In this document: positions 8,217 through 16,814 of the stretch, piece after piece
Numbering within the stretch: the first letter of the stretch is position 1
Layout: the number at the start of each line of letters is the position of its first letter
Assembly (NCBI GenBank): GCA_044356555.1
Contig: JBIKWB010000010.1
Location: 1-64,000, forward strand
Length of the DNA stretch: 64,000 nucleotides
Source: Tous-C4FEB sp044356555
Lineage (GTDB): Bacteria; Verrucomicrobiota; Verrucomicrobiia; Opitutales; Opitutaceae
Direction: 5' to 3'
Notes under the pieces: model-generated
The model's database searches: none
Seen by the model: the letters and a program-made list of their open reading frames with translations, nothing else
What the model was told of the DNA's origin: nothing
Made by a program: the position numbers and the translations under genes

Positions 8217-9164
8217 ATGCCCGAAGTCCTAATTTTTCGTCCGATTTATCAAGAGCGCGTATGGGGTGGCCGAGCGCTCGAAACTGCGTTGGGCCGCACC
8301 TTGCCCGATACGCGGCCGATCGGCGAAAGCTGGGAGATTGTCGACCGACCGGAGGCCCAGTCGGTCGTGGCCAACGGCAAACACGCCGGGCGCACGTTGC
8401 GGCAGGTCATCGCCAAGCACGGAGCGGTGATTATGGGTCCAAAATGGCCGGCCGAGAAGCCGTTTCCCATGCTGGTCAAGTGGCTCGATTGTCGCGAGCG
8501 GCTCAGCCTGCAGGTGCATCCGCCGGCCTCGGTCGCGGGAGAACTCAAGGGCGAACCCAAAACCGAAAACTGGTATATCGCGGCCACCGGGCCGGGAGCC
8601 CAGTTGATTGTGGGCCTCAGGCACGGCGTGACGCAGGAGCAGTTTGAACAGGCCGTTTCGACCGCGACGGTCGAGACGTGTGTGCATCGCTTCCCGGTGG
8701 CGGCGGGAGACTCGATTTTAGTTCACAGCGGCCAGGTCCACGCCATCGACGCGGGGAATCTCATCTTGGAGATTCAGCAGAATTCGGACACGACCTACCG
8801 GGTTTATGACTGGGGGAGGGTGGGCCTCGACGGCAAACCCCGCCAGATGCACGTCGAGCAGTCGCTGCGCTCCATTGACTGGAAGGACTTTGAGCCGAAA
8901 CCGGTCCGGGCTGCGCCGACGTCGGGCGTGATCGCTGATTGCCCGGAGTTTTCGATCAAACGCACGGTCTTGGGCGCCGGGGAGCGACTGCACATCTCGG
9001 GCGGAGAGCAGCCGCGCATCCTCAGCGTCGTGAGCGGAACGGTGAAGGGCGGTGGCGAACGGCTGGAACCCGGCACCAACGCCTTGTTGCCATTTGGCGC
9101 AGCCTTCGCGTTTGTCGCTGAAACGACCTCGATTGTGCTGGTGACGGAGAATTTTGCGGGATGA
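8217..9164 (+). CDS. manA: Mannose-6-phosphate isomerase, class I
   Basis: The enzyme interconverts fructose-6-P and mannose-6-P and so feeds GDP-mannose and glycan synthesis. The 315-residue length fits the short bacterial class I type. Zinc ligands are visible: QVHP (99-102), Glu117 in KTENWY, and His174 in SGQVHAID. The catalytic Arg is in TTYRVYDWGR (Arg195). I chose the ATG at 8217 (MPEVLIFRP). A TTG four codons upstream is also in frame. The gene diverges from ftsK, and its stop overlaps the next gene by 4 bp. A mannose supply would be relevant to the glycosyltransferase island further right, but that link is only inferred. Confidence 0.92.
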   Translation: MPEVLIFRPIYQERVWGGRALETALGRTLPDTRPIGESWEIVDRPEAQSVVANGKHAGRTLRQVIAKHGAVIMGPKWPAEKPFPMLVKWLDCRERLSLQVHPPASVAGELKGEPKTENWYIAATGPGAQLIVGLRHGVTQEQFEQAVSTATVETCVHRFPVAAGDSILVHSGQVHAIDAGNLILEIQQNSDTTYRVYDWGRVGLDGKPRQMHVEQSLRSIDWKDFEPKPVRAAPTSGVIADCPEFSIKRTVLGAGERLHISGGEQPRILSVVSGTVKGGGERLEPGTNALLPFGAAFAFVAETTSIVLVTENFAG

Positions 9165-9952
9165 TCGGACCGGGCCGCAGGCGACCGGTTCGGAAGCGGC
9201 AGCGGGGTGGTTGCGGTTGGCGGCTGATGGTCCTGCTGGTCGTAATTGGCGCTTTCGGCTCGTTGGCGTGGATGACGTTGCTGCCGTCTCTGTTCACTCG
9301 GGCGGTGCTCGACCGCACGGGGTTTGATGCCGAAATCACGAGCCTCGCGGCGAATCCCTTCACGGGCCGGGTTTCCCTGCGGGGCTTGGTAATGACCAAC
9401 CCGTCGAGTTTTCCCTCAAGGGATTGCCTGCAGGTGCGTGCATTCGAGGCGGATGCCGATGTCTGGTCCCTTTTTGGTGAACGCTTCGTGATCAGCACGC
9501 TCTCGGTCGATGTGCGCCAAATCACCTTGGTCAGAGGCGCTTACGGTCCGACGAATCTTGAATTGTTCCGGGCCAACCTCGCGGGTCCCACGCCTCGGTC
9601 GCCAAGTGCGAAGTCGCCCTTTTTGATCCGTGAATTGCGCCTCCGGCTCGATACGTTGGTGTTGGCCGACTACTCCGAAGCTAAACCACGCGTGCGCACG
9701 TTTGCCTTGGAGCTGGATCGGCGATTCGGCTCTATTTCGAGTGCTGGTCAGCTTTTTTGGCCCGAGATTTTGCGTGGCTTGGCTGAGCGCGAGGTCGCGG
9801 TGGAACTCGCGCCCTTTTTACCGCCGGATTTTGGAAGGGTCCTAAACGAGGCGGCGATCAGGAGAGCCGGCTCGCGGAAAGCCGCAGAGGATAAACCGGG
9901 TGAAGTCTTCCGGGGGGTTCTCGACAGGCTTGAAGAAACCCGGAAGCCGTAG
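9161..9952 (+). CDS. AsmA-like single-pass membrane protein
   Basis: The 263-residue product starts with a basic tail (1-20) and one membrane segment (about 21-42). A segment typical of AsmA/DUF748-type N-termini follows, with short beta-strand pairs such as TGRVSLRGLVMTNP and VISTLSVDVRQI. AsmA-like proteins act in the periplasm in lipid transport or outer-membrane assembly, but this one is far shorter than true AsmA. The C-terminal 50 residues are charged and look unstructured. The ATG overlaps the manA stop (ATGA), so translation is probably coupled. The function is unknown beyond this fold-level hint. Confidence 0.65.
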   Translation: MIGPGRRRPVRKRQRGGCGWRLMVLLVVIGAFGSLAWMTLLPSLFTRAVLDRTGFDAEITSLAANPFTGRVSLRGLVMTNPSSFPSRDCLQVRAFEADADVWSLFGERFVISTLSVDVRQITLVRGAYGPTNLELFRANLAGPTPRSPSAKSPFLIRELRLRLDTLVLADYSEAKPRVRTFALELDRRFGSISSAGQLFWPEILRGLAEREVAVELAPFLPPDFGRVLNEAAIRRAGSRKAAEDKPGEVFRGVLDRLEETRKP

Positions 9953-9972
9953 TTAGGTCTGCCGCTCTTGCC

Positions 9973-10554
9973 ATGAATCCGCCATCCGAATCTGCCTCCG
10001 TGCCCACTCCTGACGCCGCCGCCGCGGCTGCGACTCCTGCCTCCGCGCCCGCCGAAGCGCCGCCGGCGGTTGACTCCACCGCGCTCATCGCGGCCGCGAA
10101 GAAGGAGGCCGCCGACAACTACGACCGCTTCATGCGCACGGCCGCCGACCTCGAGAATCTGCGCAAACGCACTCTTCGAGAAAAAGAGGAGCTCAGGCTT
10201 TTCTCCGCGGCCCGCGTGCTCGAAGATTTGCTGCCGGTGGTCGACAATCTCGCTCTCGGCCTGGCTGCCTCCAAACAATCGAACGCCGACCTCAAGACGC
10301 TTACCGGCGGCGTCGACATGGTGCTCACCCAGCTGAAGAGCGCCCTCGGCAATCACGGGTTGAAAGAGATCAATCCCGCCGGCCAACCCTTTGATCCGCA
10401 CCAACACGAGGCCATCTCGCACGCCGTGAGCGCCGAAGTGCCGGCGGAACACGTGCTCACGGTCGTCCGCACGGGTTACGCGTTGAATGGGCGACTGCTT
10501 CGCCCCGCATCTGTCGTCGTCTCGAGCGGCCCAGCCCAACCGGCGGTCATTTGA
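9973..10554 (+). CDS. grpE: Nucleotide exchange factor GrpE
   Basis: GrpE releases ADP from DnaK in the Hsp70 cycle. The 193-residue protein has an Ala/Pro-rich disordered N-terminus (1-40), a long dimerising helix (about 40-95) with the typical FMRTAADLENLRKRTLREKE, and a C-terminal beta domain with the signature-like end VLTVVRTGYALNGRLLRPA. It is followed 40 bp downstream by dnaJ, the usual heat-shock arrangement. dnaK is not in the window. Confidence 0.95.
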   Translation: MNPPSESASVPTPDAAAAAATPASAPAEAPPAVDSTALIAAAKKEAADNYDRFMRTAADLENLRKRTLREKEELRLFSAARVLEDLLPVVDNLALGLAASKQSNADLKTLTGGVDMVLTQLKSALGNHGLKEINPAGQPFDPHQHEAISHAVSAEVPAEHVLTVVRTGYALNGRLLRPASVVVSSGPAQPAVI

Positions 10555-10594
10555 CCGGCTGCTCCCCACCTTTACGAACGAGCACTGAATTCTT

Positions 10595-11767
10595 ATGGCG
10601 AAGGAAGATTATTACGAATTACTCGGCGTCCAAAAAAACGCCAACGAGAATGAATTGAAAAAGGCCTACTACAAGAAGGCCGTGCAGTTCCACCCGGATA
10701 AGAATCCCGGTAACAAAGAAGCTGAGGAAACGTTTAAAAAAGTTTCCGAAGCCTACGAGGCTCTCAAGGATCCGGAAAAACGCGCGGCCTATGATCGCTA
10801 CGGCCACGCGGCGTTTCAGGGCCCCGGTGGCGGTGCGCGCGGACCGGCTGGCGGCGGCGGGTTCCATGATCCTTTTGATATCTTCCGCGAAGTTTTTGGC
10901 CAACAAGGTCGGGGCGGTGGTGGAGGTGGTGGCGGAGGCGGAGGTATTTTTGACGAGATGTTTGGCGGCGGCGGCGGTGGCGGAAGCGGCGGTGACCGCG
11001 ATGGCTCCGACCTGCGCTACGATCTGGAAATCACGCTCGAAGACGCCGCGCGCGGCCTAGAGAAGGAGATATCCTTCCGTAAGGCGATGACGTGCGAACG
11101 GTGTACCGGCGCCGGCGCCGAGCCCGGCTCGAAGCGCGTGACTTGTCCGACCTGCCGCGGCGCGGGTCAGATTCGCCGCTCCGGCGGTATCATCACCTTT
11201 ACCCAAGCTTGCCCGACCTGCGGCGGCTCCGGCCAAAAAATCGAAAAACCGTGTTCGGTTTGCCGCGGCGAGGGTCGCACGCCTCAGACGACCAAGATCA
11301 ATGTCCGCATCCCGGCCGGCGTCGAAACGGGTTCCCGCCTTCGCTCCAGCGGCAACGGCGAAGCCGGAGTGGCGGGCGGTTCGGCCGGCGATCTCTACAT
11401 TGTTATCACGGTCAAGGATCACGAACTCTTCGAGCGCGACGGCGATTCTCTCGCCTGCGAGATCCCGATCAAATTTACGCTCGCCGCGCTCGGCGGCAGC
11501 ATCGAGGTGCCGACGCTTTTCGGCAAAGGCTCGCTCAAAATTCCTGCCGGCACCGCCAGTGGCACGACCTTCCGCCTGCGCGAAAAGGGGATGCCCTCGC
11601 TCCGCGGCGGTCGCCAAGGTGATCAACTCGTGCGCGTCCAAGTCGAGGTGCCGACCTCGCTCAGCTCGGACCAACGCAAGCTGCTCGAGGAGTTCGCCCG
11701 CGTCAGCGGCGACGCCGCCGAACCGACCTCGAAGAGCTTTTTCGAGAAAGCGAAAAAGTTCTTCTGA
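10595..11767 (+). CDS. dnaJ: Chaperone protein DnaJ
   Basis: This is a 390-residue type I DnaJ. The J domain (1-70) carries HPD at 33-35. The Gly/Phe-rich region (about 75-135) is unusually rich in glycine, with a run of 11 Gly and another of 7. Four CxxCxGxG zinc motifs follow (starting CERCTGAG, CPTCRGAG, CPTCGGSG, CSVCRGEG), then the two C-terminal substrate-binding domains. It stimulates DnaK ATPase activity and delivers unfolded clients. It sits directly after grpE and probably shares its transcript. Confidence 0.96.
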   Translation: MAKEDYYELLGVQKNANENELKKAYYKKAVQFHPDKNPGNKEAEETFKKVSEAYEALKDPEKRAAYDRYGHAAFQGPGGGARGPAGGGGFHDPFDIFREVFGQQGRGGGGGGGGGGGIFDEMFGGGGGGGSGGDRDGSDLRYDLEITLEDAARGLEKEISFRKAMTCERCTGAGAEPGSKRVTCPTCRGAGQIRRSGGIITFTQACPTCGGSGQKIEKPCSVCRGEGRTPQTTKINVRIPAGVETGSRLRSSGNGEAGVAGGSAGDLYIVITVKDHELFERDGDSLACEIPIKFTLAALGGSIEVPTLFGKGSLKIPAGTASGTTFRLREKGMPSLRGGRQGDQLVRVQVEVPTSLSSDQRKLLEEFARVSGDAAEPTSKSFFEKAKKFF

Positions 11768-11810
11768 CCGTCTCGCGCGTGGTCTATCGAATCTGACCGT
11801 GTCCGCTCCG

Positions 11811-12305
11811 ATGCTCGAAAATCCCAAACTGCTCACACTCGAGCAGGCGGTCGCGGCGCGGGCGAAGTTGCGCGCCGCCGGCAAATCGCTGGTGCTCACG
11901 AACGGGGTGTTCGATCTCCTGCATACGGGGCACCTTTACTACCTCAAGGAGGCGCGGCGTCTGGGTGAGGCGCTTTACGTCGCGATCAATGCCGATGCCT
12001 CGGTCAAAGCGTTGAAGGGACCGTTGCGCCCGATCCAGAACGAAGAACAGCGTGCGTACGCGCTCGGTGCGTTGTGGTTCGTTTCGGGCGTCATCATTTT
12101 CCGTGAGCCGCGCCTGACGGCGGAGATCGAGGCGCTCCGGCCCGATATTTACTGCAAGGCCGGCGACTACACCTTGGAGAAACTTGATTCCGGCGAACGC
12201 GGCGCGCTCCAAGCCTGCGGGGCCAAGATTGAGTTCATGCCGTTTCTCCCGGGGTTCAGCACGACGGCGTTGATCGCGCGGATCAAGGCGGCGGGGGAGA
12301 TTTGA
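11811..12305 (+). CDS. rfaE2: RfaE/HldE C-terminal-type nucleotidyltransferase
   Basis: The 164-residue protein is a stand-alone cytidylyltransferase-fold enzyme. It carries the N-terminal motif TNGVFDLLHTGHLYYL (HxGH) and the later GDYTLEK and ST-type tail typical of the heptose-1-phosphate adenylyltransferase half of HldE. Such enzymes make ADP-heptose for LPS. A glycerol-3-phosphate cytidylyltransferase role is less likely. I chose the ATG at 11811. A GTG four codons upstream (11799) is possible. Its stop nearly abuts the purN start. No HldE kinase half is nearby. Confidence 0.85.
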   Translation: MLENPKLLTLEQAVAARAKLRAAGKSLVLTNGVFDLLHTGHLYYLKEARRLGEALYVAINADASVKALKGPLRPIQNEEQRAYALGALWFVSGVIIFREPRLTAEIEALRPDIYCKAGDYTLEKLDSGERGALQACGAKIEFMPFLPGFSTTALIARIKAAGEI

Positions 12306-12310
12306 AAATC

Positions 12311-12883
12311 ATGCGCGTTGTCATTCTCGGTTCCGGTCGCGGGTCGAACGCCGAGGCGATTCTCCTCGCCCAGCAGGCGGGTAAACTTGGTCGCGCGCGC
12401 GTCGTGCAGATTCTGGCGGACAAGCCGGATGCGGGCATTCTGGCGTTGGGCCCGCGCTACGGGGTGCCGGCGAGCTACGTCGATCCGGCGCCGTTCAAGA
12501 CGAAGCTTGAGGGCGAAGGCGAGGCGCGGTTCATCGCGGCGGTGCAGGCGACGCGGGCCGATTTGGTCGTGCTCGCGGGCTTTATGCGGGTCATCAAGCC
12601 GGGCTTCCTGAATGCGTTTTCCGGGAAGATCATCAATCTGCACCCGAGTTTGCTACCGAGTTTTCCCGGGCTTGATGGGATCGGTCAGGCGTTCCGGCGC
12701 GGGGTAAAAATCACCGGCTGTACAGTGCACGGGGTGACCGCCGAGGTGGATGGCGGACCGATCCTCGATCAGGCGACGGTGCGGATCGAGGCGGGCGAGA
12801 CGTTGGAGAGCCTTGCGGCGAAGGTGCACGCGGCCGAGCATGCGCTGCTGCCGGCGGTGATCGCGAAGCTGAGCGCGGGTTAA
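12311..12883 (+). CDS. purN: Phosphoribosylglycinamide formyltransferase
   Basis: PurN transfers a formyl group from 10-formyl-THF to GAR, the third step of purine synthesis. The 190-residue length is normal. The P-loop-like GSGRGSNAEAI (7-17) binds the phosphoribosyl moiety. The catalytic set is complete: Asn109 and His111 in NLHPSLLPSFPG, and Asp147 in EVDGGPIL. I chose the ATG at 12311. An in-frame TTG three codons upstream overlaps the previous stop and is less likely. Confidence 0.95.
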   Translation: MRVVILGSGRGSNAEAILLAQQAGKLGRARVVQILADKPDAGILALGPRYGVPASYVDPAPFKTKLEGEGEARFIAAVQATRADLVVLAGFMRVIKPGFLNAFSGKIINLHPSLLPSFPGLDGIGQAFRRGVKITGCTVHGVTAEVDGGPILDQATVRIEAGETLESLAAKVHAAEHALLPAVIAKLSAG

Positions 12884-12948
12884 GTGTTGTCCGGAGAGCA
12901 CCTCGGGTCTTGCCGACCTCCAGGTCGCGGGCGATGCTGGGCGGCGCT

Positions 12949-13899
12949 ATGAGAACCAAGGTTTTTGTCGACGGTCACGAGGGCACCACGGGGCTCCAAA
13001 TCCACGAGCGGCTCGCAGTGCGCGCGGATATTGAGCTGCTCGTCATCGACGCTGCGCACCGCAAAGATCCGGCCGCGCGCGCCGCGCAGCTCAATGCGGC
13101 GGACGTCGCGTTCCTCTGCCTGCCCGATGTCGCCGCGAAGGAATCGGCCGCGCTCGTGACCAACCCCCGCACCTGCGTGATCGACGCCTCGACGGCGCAC
13201 CGGATCGATCCGGCCTGGGTCTACGGCGTGCCGGAACTCGCGGCCTCGTATCGCGCGGCGATTCGTGCGGGCAAACGCATCGCCAACCCCGGTTGCCATG
13301 CGACTGCCTTCGCCCTCGCGGTGCGGCCACTTGTCCAGCGCGGCCTTGTGCCGACGGATTTTCCGCTCTCGGTCTTTTCGCTCACCGGTTACAGCGGCGG
13401 CGGGAAAAAGATGATCGCCGACTACGAGCAATCGCCGTTGCCGACAAAACTGAACAGTCCGCGGCCCTACGCCCTCGGGCTCATGCACAAGCATCTGCCC
13501 GAAATGCGCGTTCACACCGGCCTCGTGCATTCGCCGATTTTTTCGCCGGTCGTGGCCAATTTTTATCAAGGGCTGGCCGTCACCGTGCCGTTGCCCCTGC
13601 GGCAATTGCCGGCCGCGCCTTCACCGGCGGCGTTGCACCACGCGCTCACGGAGACTTATGCGGGCGAGCGGTTCATCCGCGTGTTGCCCTTCGACGATGA
13701 GGCGGTGCTCGACGCCGGTTTTTTTGACGTGCAGGCGGCCAACGGCACGAACCGGTGCGACCTTGCGGTGTTTGGGCACGCCGATCAGGCGGTCGTGGTC
13801 GCGCGGCTCGACAATCTCGGCAAGGGCGCATCGGGCGCCGCGATCCAGTGCATGAACCTGCACCTCGGCGTGGACGAAGGGCTGGGATTGACGGTTTAG
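12949..13899 (+). CDS. argC: N-acetyl-gamma-glutamyl-phosphate reductase, type 2
   Basis: ArgC performs the third step of arginine synthesis, the NADPH reduction of N-acetylglutamyl phosphate. The length of 316 residues and the start MRTKVFVDGHEGTTGL identify the shorter type 2 form. The catalytic cysteine is Cys116 in NPGCHATA. A conserved STAHR lies at 81-85. I placed the start at the ATG at 12949, because the upstream 13 codons do not resemble the family. No other arg genes are in the window, so it is an isolated biosynthetic gene here. Confidence 0.93.
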   Translation: MRTKVFVDGHEGTTGLQIHERLAVRADIELLVIDAAHRKDPAARAAQLNAADVAFLCLPDVAAKESAALVTNPRTCVIDASTAHRIDPAWVYGVPELAASYRAAIRAGKRIANPGCHATAFALAVRPLVQRGLVPTDFPLSVFSLTGYSGGGKKMIADYEQSPLPTKLNSPRPYALGLMHKHLPEMRVHTGLVHSPIFSPVVANFYQGLAVTVPLPLRQLPAAPSPAALHHALTETYAGERFIRVLPFDDEAVLDAGFFDVQAANGTNRCDLAVFGHADQAVVVARLDNLGKGASGAAIQCMNLHLGVDEGLGLTV

Positions 13900-13913
13900 G
13901 TTCCAATTGCCGC

Positions 13914-14606
13914 ATGGCCGAGATGCCGCGAGTTTTGGTCGTCGAGGATGAACCGGCGATCGCCGACACTCTGCTTTATGCTTTGAAGACGGAAGGCTTT
14001 TCCCCGTTCCACTGTGCGACGGGCGGGGAGGCGCTGGCGGCGTTGCGGGAGGGGAAATTTGTGTTGGTGATTTTGGACGTGGGCCTGCCGGACGGAAGCG
14101 GCTTTGATTTTTGCAAAGCTATCCGGGGGTACTCGACGGTGCCGGTGCTTTTTCTAACGGCGCGCAACACCGAACTCGACCGTGTGCTGGGGCTCGAACT
14201 CGGCGGGGACGACTACGTGACGAAGCCGTTCAGCCCGCGCGAGATTACGGCGCGCGTGAAGGCGATTCTGCGCCGCGCGAAACCGGACTTGACGGCGAAG
14301 GACTCGGCCCCGGCGACGGGCATCACGATCGACGAGGAGAGTTGCTCGGCCCGGTGCGCGGGTATGGCGTTGGAGCTGACACGTTACGAGTTCCGATTGT
14401 TGAAGGCGTTAGCGAACCGGCCGGGGCGCGTTTACTCGCGTGACGAGCTGATGACGGCTGCGTGGGAAGATCCGGGAGCGAGTCTGGATCGCACGGTTGA
14501 CGCCCACATCAAAACGCTGCGCGCCAAACTGCGGGCGGCGGCGCCGGACTCGGACGCGATCCAGACGCACCGCGGTATGGGCTACTCGCTGAGAGCGCGG
14601 GGGTGA
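13914..14606 (+). CDS. creB: OmpR/PhoB-type response regulator, CreB-like
   Basis: The 230-residue protein has a receiver domain (1-120) with the acidic pocket EDE (11-13), the phosphoacceptor Asp55 in VILDVGLPDG, and the switch Lys in TKPFSPRE. A C-terminal winged-helix DNA-binding domain follows (about 140-228, LTRYEFRLLKALANRPGRVYS). The neighbouring CreC-like kinase and CreD-like protein identify it as the CreB orthologue group, which in Enterobacteria reacts to growth-medium and cell-wall stress. It starts 14 bp after argC. The ATG at 13914 precedes a second ATG at 13923. Confidence 0.88.
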   Translation: MAEMPRVLVVEDEPAIADTLLYALKTEGFSPFHCATGGEALAALREGKFVLVILDVGLPDGSGFDFCKAIRGYSTVPVLFLTARNTELDRVLGLELGGDDYVTKPFSPREITARVKAILRRAKPDLTAKDSAPATGITIDEESCSARCAGMALELTRYEFRLLKALANRPGRVYSRDELMTAAWEDPGASLDRTVDAHIKTLRAKLRAAAPDSDAIQTHRGMGYSLRARG

Positions 14607-14610
14607 TCGC

Positions 14611-15978
14611 GTGAAAATCCGCACGGCGATCTTCGGAGTGTATGTGGCGGCGGCGACGGTGGCGTTCGCCGGATTGATGAGCCTCGTATTGCGCGACGTG
14701 AGGCTGCGTTACGTAGAGTCGATGCGGGCGACGATGGGTGATACGGCCACGTTGCTCGCGGTGTTGGCGGGCGAGGAGAAGGCGACGCAGTGGGCGTGGT
14801 TCGAGCGAATCGCGAGTCTGCCGTCGAAGGGGGAACTCCTGCGGGTGTTCGCGCTCGACGCGAGCGACCGGGTGATTTTCGACTCGGTGCAGGGCCGCGA
14901 CGTCGGCCGGTTGTATCCGTGGCCAATGATCGGCGGCGGTCCTGCGGCCTCGGAGAACTACACGTTGCCGAACGTGGCGGAGGTTGAAGGCGAACTGCGC
15001 GTGCGCGCCCCCGTTCGACGGGGCGGCGAACTCGTCGGTTGGGTCGGGGTGGGGCGGCCGCTGGACTCCGTGACCGAGCGGGTGAAGCGGGCGAGGTGGA
15101 GACTCGTGATTCACGCGGGCGCGGTGGCGGCGGTGATGCTGGCGGCAGGTTGGTGGCTCTCCGCGCGACTGACGCGTTCCTTGGAGCGACTCACAACCCA
15201 TGTGCAGGCGGTGCGCGATGGTCGGCCGACGGTGTTGCCCAAATCGCGGGCGGCCGAGGTCACGGCGCTCGCGGGGGCTTTTGCGGAGATGCGGGCGGCG
15301 CTCGAAGGCAAGGCCTACATCGAGCGCTACACGCAGGCGCTCGCCCACGAGTTGAAGGCGCCGCTATCTTCGATTCGTGGCGCCGCCGAACTGTTGGGCG
15401 AAGATTTGCCGGCGGCGGAACGCACGCGATTTCTGGGCAATCTCCGGTCCGAGACCGGCCGGATTCAGGCCATCGTCGAGCGGATGCTTGAACTCGCAGC
15501 GATCGAGGCCCGGCACGGACGGCTGGAGCTGGCAGCGGTGGATTTGTGCGTGATCGCAGGCGAAGTGGTGGCCGGAGCGGATGGGGCGGCGGCGGCGAAA
15601 CGGGTGACGTTGAGGCTAAAGGATGGACCGCCGGTGAGGGTGCGCGGGGAGCGATTTTTGCTGGCGCAGGCGATTTCGAATCTGGCTCAGAACGCGTTGG
15701 ATTTTTCCGTGAGCGGAGGAACGATCTTGCTCGAAGTTTCGGTCGAAAACGGGCTCGGGCGGGTGGTCGTGGAGGACAGCGGCCCGGGCGTGCCCGACTA
15801 CGCGCTGCCACGAATCGGCGAGCGTTTCTATTCGTTGGCCCGGCCCGAGACGGGGCGGAAGAGCACGGGGCTTGGGCTGAGCATGGTAATCGAGATCGCG
15901 CGGCTGCACGGCGGAAACTTCGTGCTGCGAAATCGGCCCGAGGGCGGGGCGCGGGCGGAATTTACGATCCGGGCCTGA
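14611..15978 (+). CDS. creC: Sensor histidine kinase, CreC-like
   Basis: The 455-residue kinase starts with GTG, 4 bp after creB. It has a membrane segment at 5-27, a periplasmic sensor domain (30-165) with the CreC-like start DTATLLAVLAG, and a second membrane segment (166-185). A HAMP-like linker leads to the H box (His246 in ALAHELKAPLSS) and the catalytic domain with N box NLAQNALDF, G1 DSGPGVPD and G2 STGLGLSM. It should phosphorylate the adjacent CreB. Length and order creB-creC-creD match the known locus. Confidence 0.9.
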   Translation: MKIRTAIFGVYVAAATVAFAGLMSLVLRDVRLRYVESMRATMGDTATLLAVLAGEEKATQWAWFERIASLPSKGELLRVFALDASDRVIFDSVQGRDVGRLYPWPMIGGGPAASENYTLPNVAEVEGELRVRAPVRRGGELVGWVGVGRPLDSVTERVKRARWRLVIHAGAVAAVMLAAGWWLSARLTRSLERLTTHVQAVRDGRPTVLPKSRAAEVTALAGAFAEMRAALEGKAYIERYTQALAHELKAPLSSIRGAAELLGEDLPAAERTRFLGNLRSETGRIQAIVERMLELAAIEARHGRLELAAVDLCVIAGEVVAGADGAAAAKRVTLRLKDGPPVRVRGERFLLAQAISNLAQNALDFSVSGGTILLEVSVENGLGRVVVEDSGPGVPDYALPRIGERFYSLARPETGRKSTGLGLSMVIEIARLHGGNFVLRNRPEGGARAEFTIRA

Positions 15979-16050
15979 CGCGGATTTTTCATGCCGAATT
16001 CATGCGGGGTTCATCGTGGCTTCACGGGGGCCGGATATTTTGGCGGGGTT

Positions 16051-16758
16051 ATGCAAAACAGCCTGCCTCCTCCGCTTACCATCCCTTCGTCGCCGGCTCT
16101 CCGTCCCGGCAGCGACCGTCGCCACCGGGCGACGTTGAAACTCCTGTTCATCGGCGGCCTCGTGCTGCTGCTGCAAGCGCCGTTGTATCTGATCAACTCG
16201 TTGCAACAGGAGCGACGCGCCAATCACGGCTATGTGGCACCGGCATCGGATCGAGGTGCGTCGGTCCGCGGAGTTGGAGCGGCGAGCGAATGGGAGGACA
16301 AGTTCGAGCCGTATCGGATGGTGGAGCGGGCGCTCAAGCACAGCGTGCTTGTGCTGACGTTGGTCTTCGCGGCATTTTTTCTTTTCGAGATGCGGACGGG
16401 GCTGCGCTTGCATGCGGTGCACTACGGCCTCGTGGGCGCGGCGATGGCTTTGTTCTATCTGGCGTTGCTCGCGCTGGGTGAAGTCATCCGGCCGGGGCCG
16501 GCGTATCTGGGCGCGGCGGGGGTGTCGTCACTGATGATCACGCTCTACAGCGCCGCGATTCTCAAGAGCGGGGCCCGGGCGGGCGTGATCGCGGGGCTAC
16601 TTGGCAGCGTGCATGGGGTGCTCTACATCGTGTTGCGCCTCGAGAATCTCGCGCTGCTTGCGGGAACGGCGGCGCTCTTTGCGGCGCTAGGCGCGGTGAT
16701 GTTCCTCACGCGAAACGTGGATTGGAACGCGCACGATGCGCCGGAGGTCACGCGCTGA
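16051..16758 (+). CDS. creD: CreD-like membrane protein lacking the periplasmic domain
   Basis: The C-terminal part (about 88-226) is plainly CreD: YRMVERALKHSVLVL, FFLFEMRTGLRLH, the membrane run through FYLALLALGE, and the closing MFLTRNVDWNAHD correspond to the E. coli protein. The N-terminal membrane helix (29-49) and QQER also match. CreD is normally about 450 residues, but this is 235. The roughly 220-residue periplasmic domain is replaced by a linker of about 30 residues (58-87). The frame is intact. I chose the ATG at 16051; an upstream in-frame ATG at 15991 would add 20 unlikely residues. CreD is induced by CreBC and protects the envelope against colicin and other stress. Confidence 0.82.
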   Translation: MQNSLPPPLTIPSSPALRPGSDRRHRATLKLLFIGGLVLLLQAPLYLINSLQQERRANHGYVAPASDRGASVRGVGAASEWEDKFEPYRMVERALKHSVLVLTLVFAAFFLFEMRTGLRLHAVHYGLVGAAMALFYLALLALGEVIRPGPAYLGAAGVSSLMITLYSAAILKSGARAGVIAGLLGSVHGVLYIVLRLENLALLAGTAALFAALGAVMFLTRNVDWNAHDAPEVTR

Positions 16759-16814
16759 AGGGCGGGCGGCGCGGGCGGGGACAAGAATTTCGCCGGTTCG
16801 TCGGGGGGATTCGC

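Noticed and set aside
10905..10990. Short tandem repeat as a mobile or CRISPR-like element
   Set aside because: The GGN repeat is in frame and encodes the DnaJ Gly-rich linker.
15991..16050. Upstream start for the CreD-like protein
   Set aside because: The 20 extra residues are not hydrophobic or CreD-like, and overlap the region just after creC; the ATG at 16051 fits better.
16150..16330. Frameshift as the cause of the short CreD
   Set aside because: There is no room for about 660 bp of missing sequence, and both CreD parts are in the same frame.
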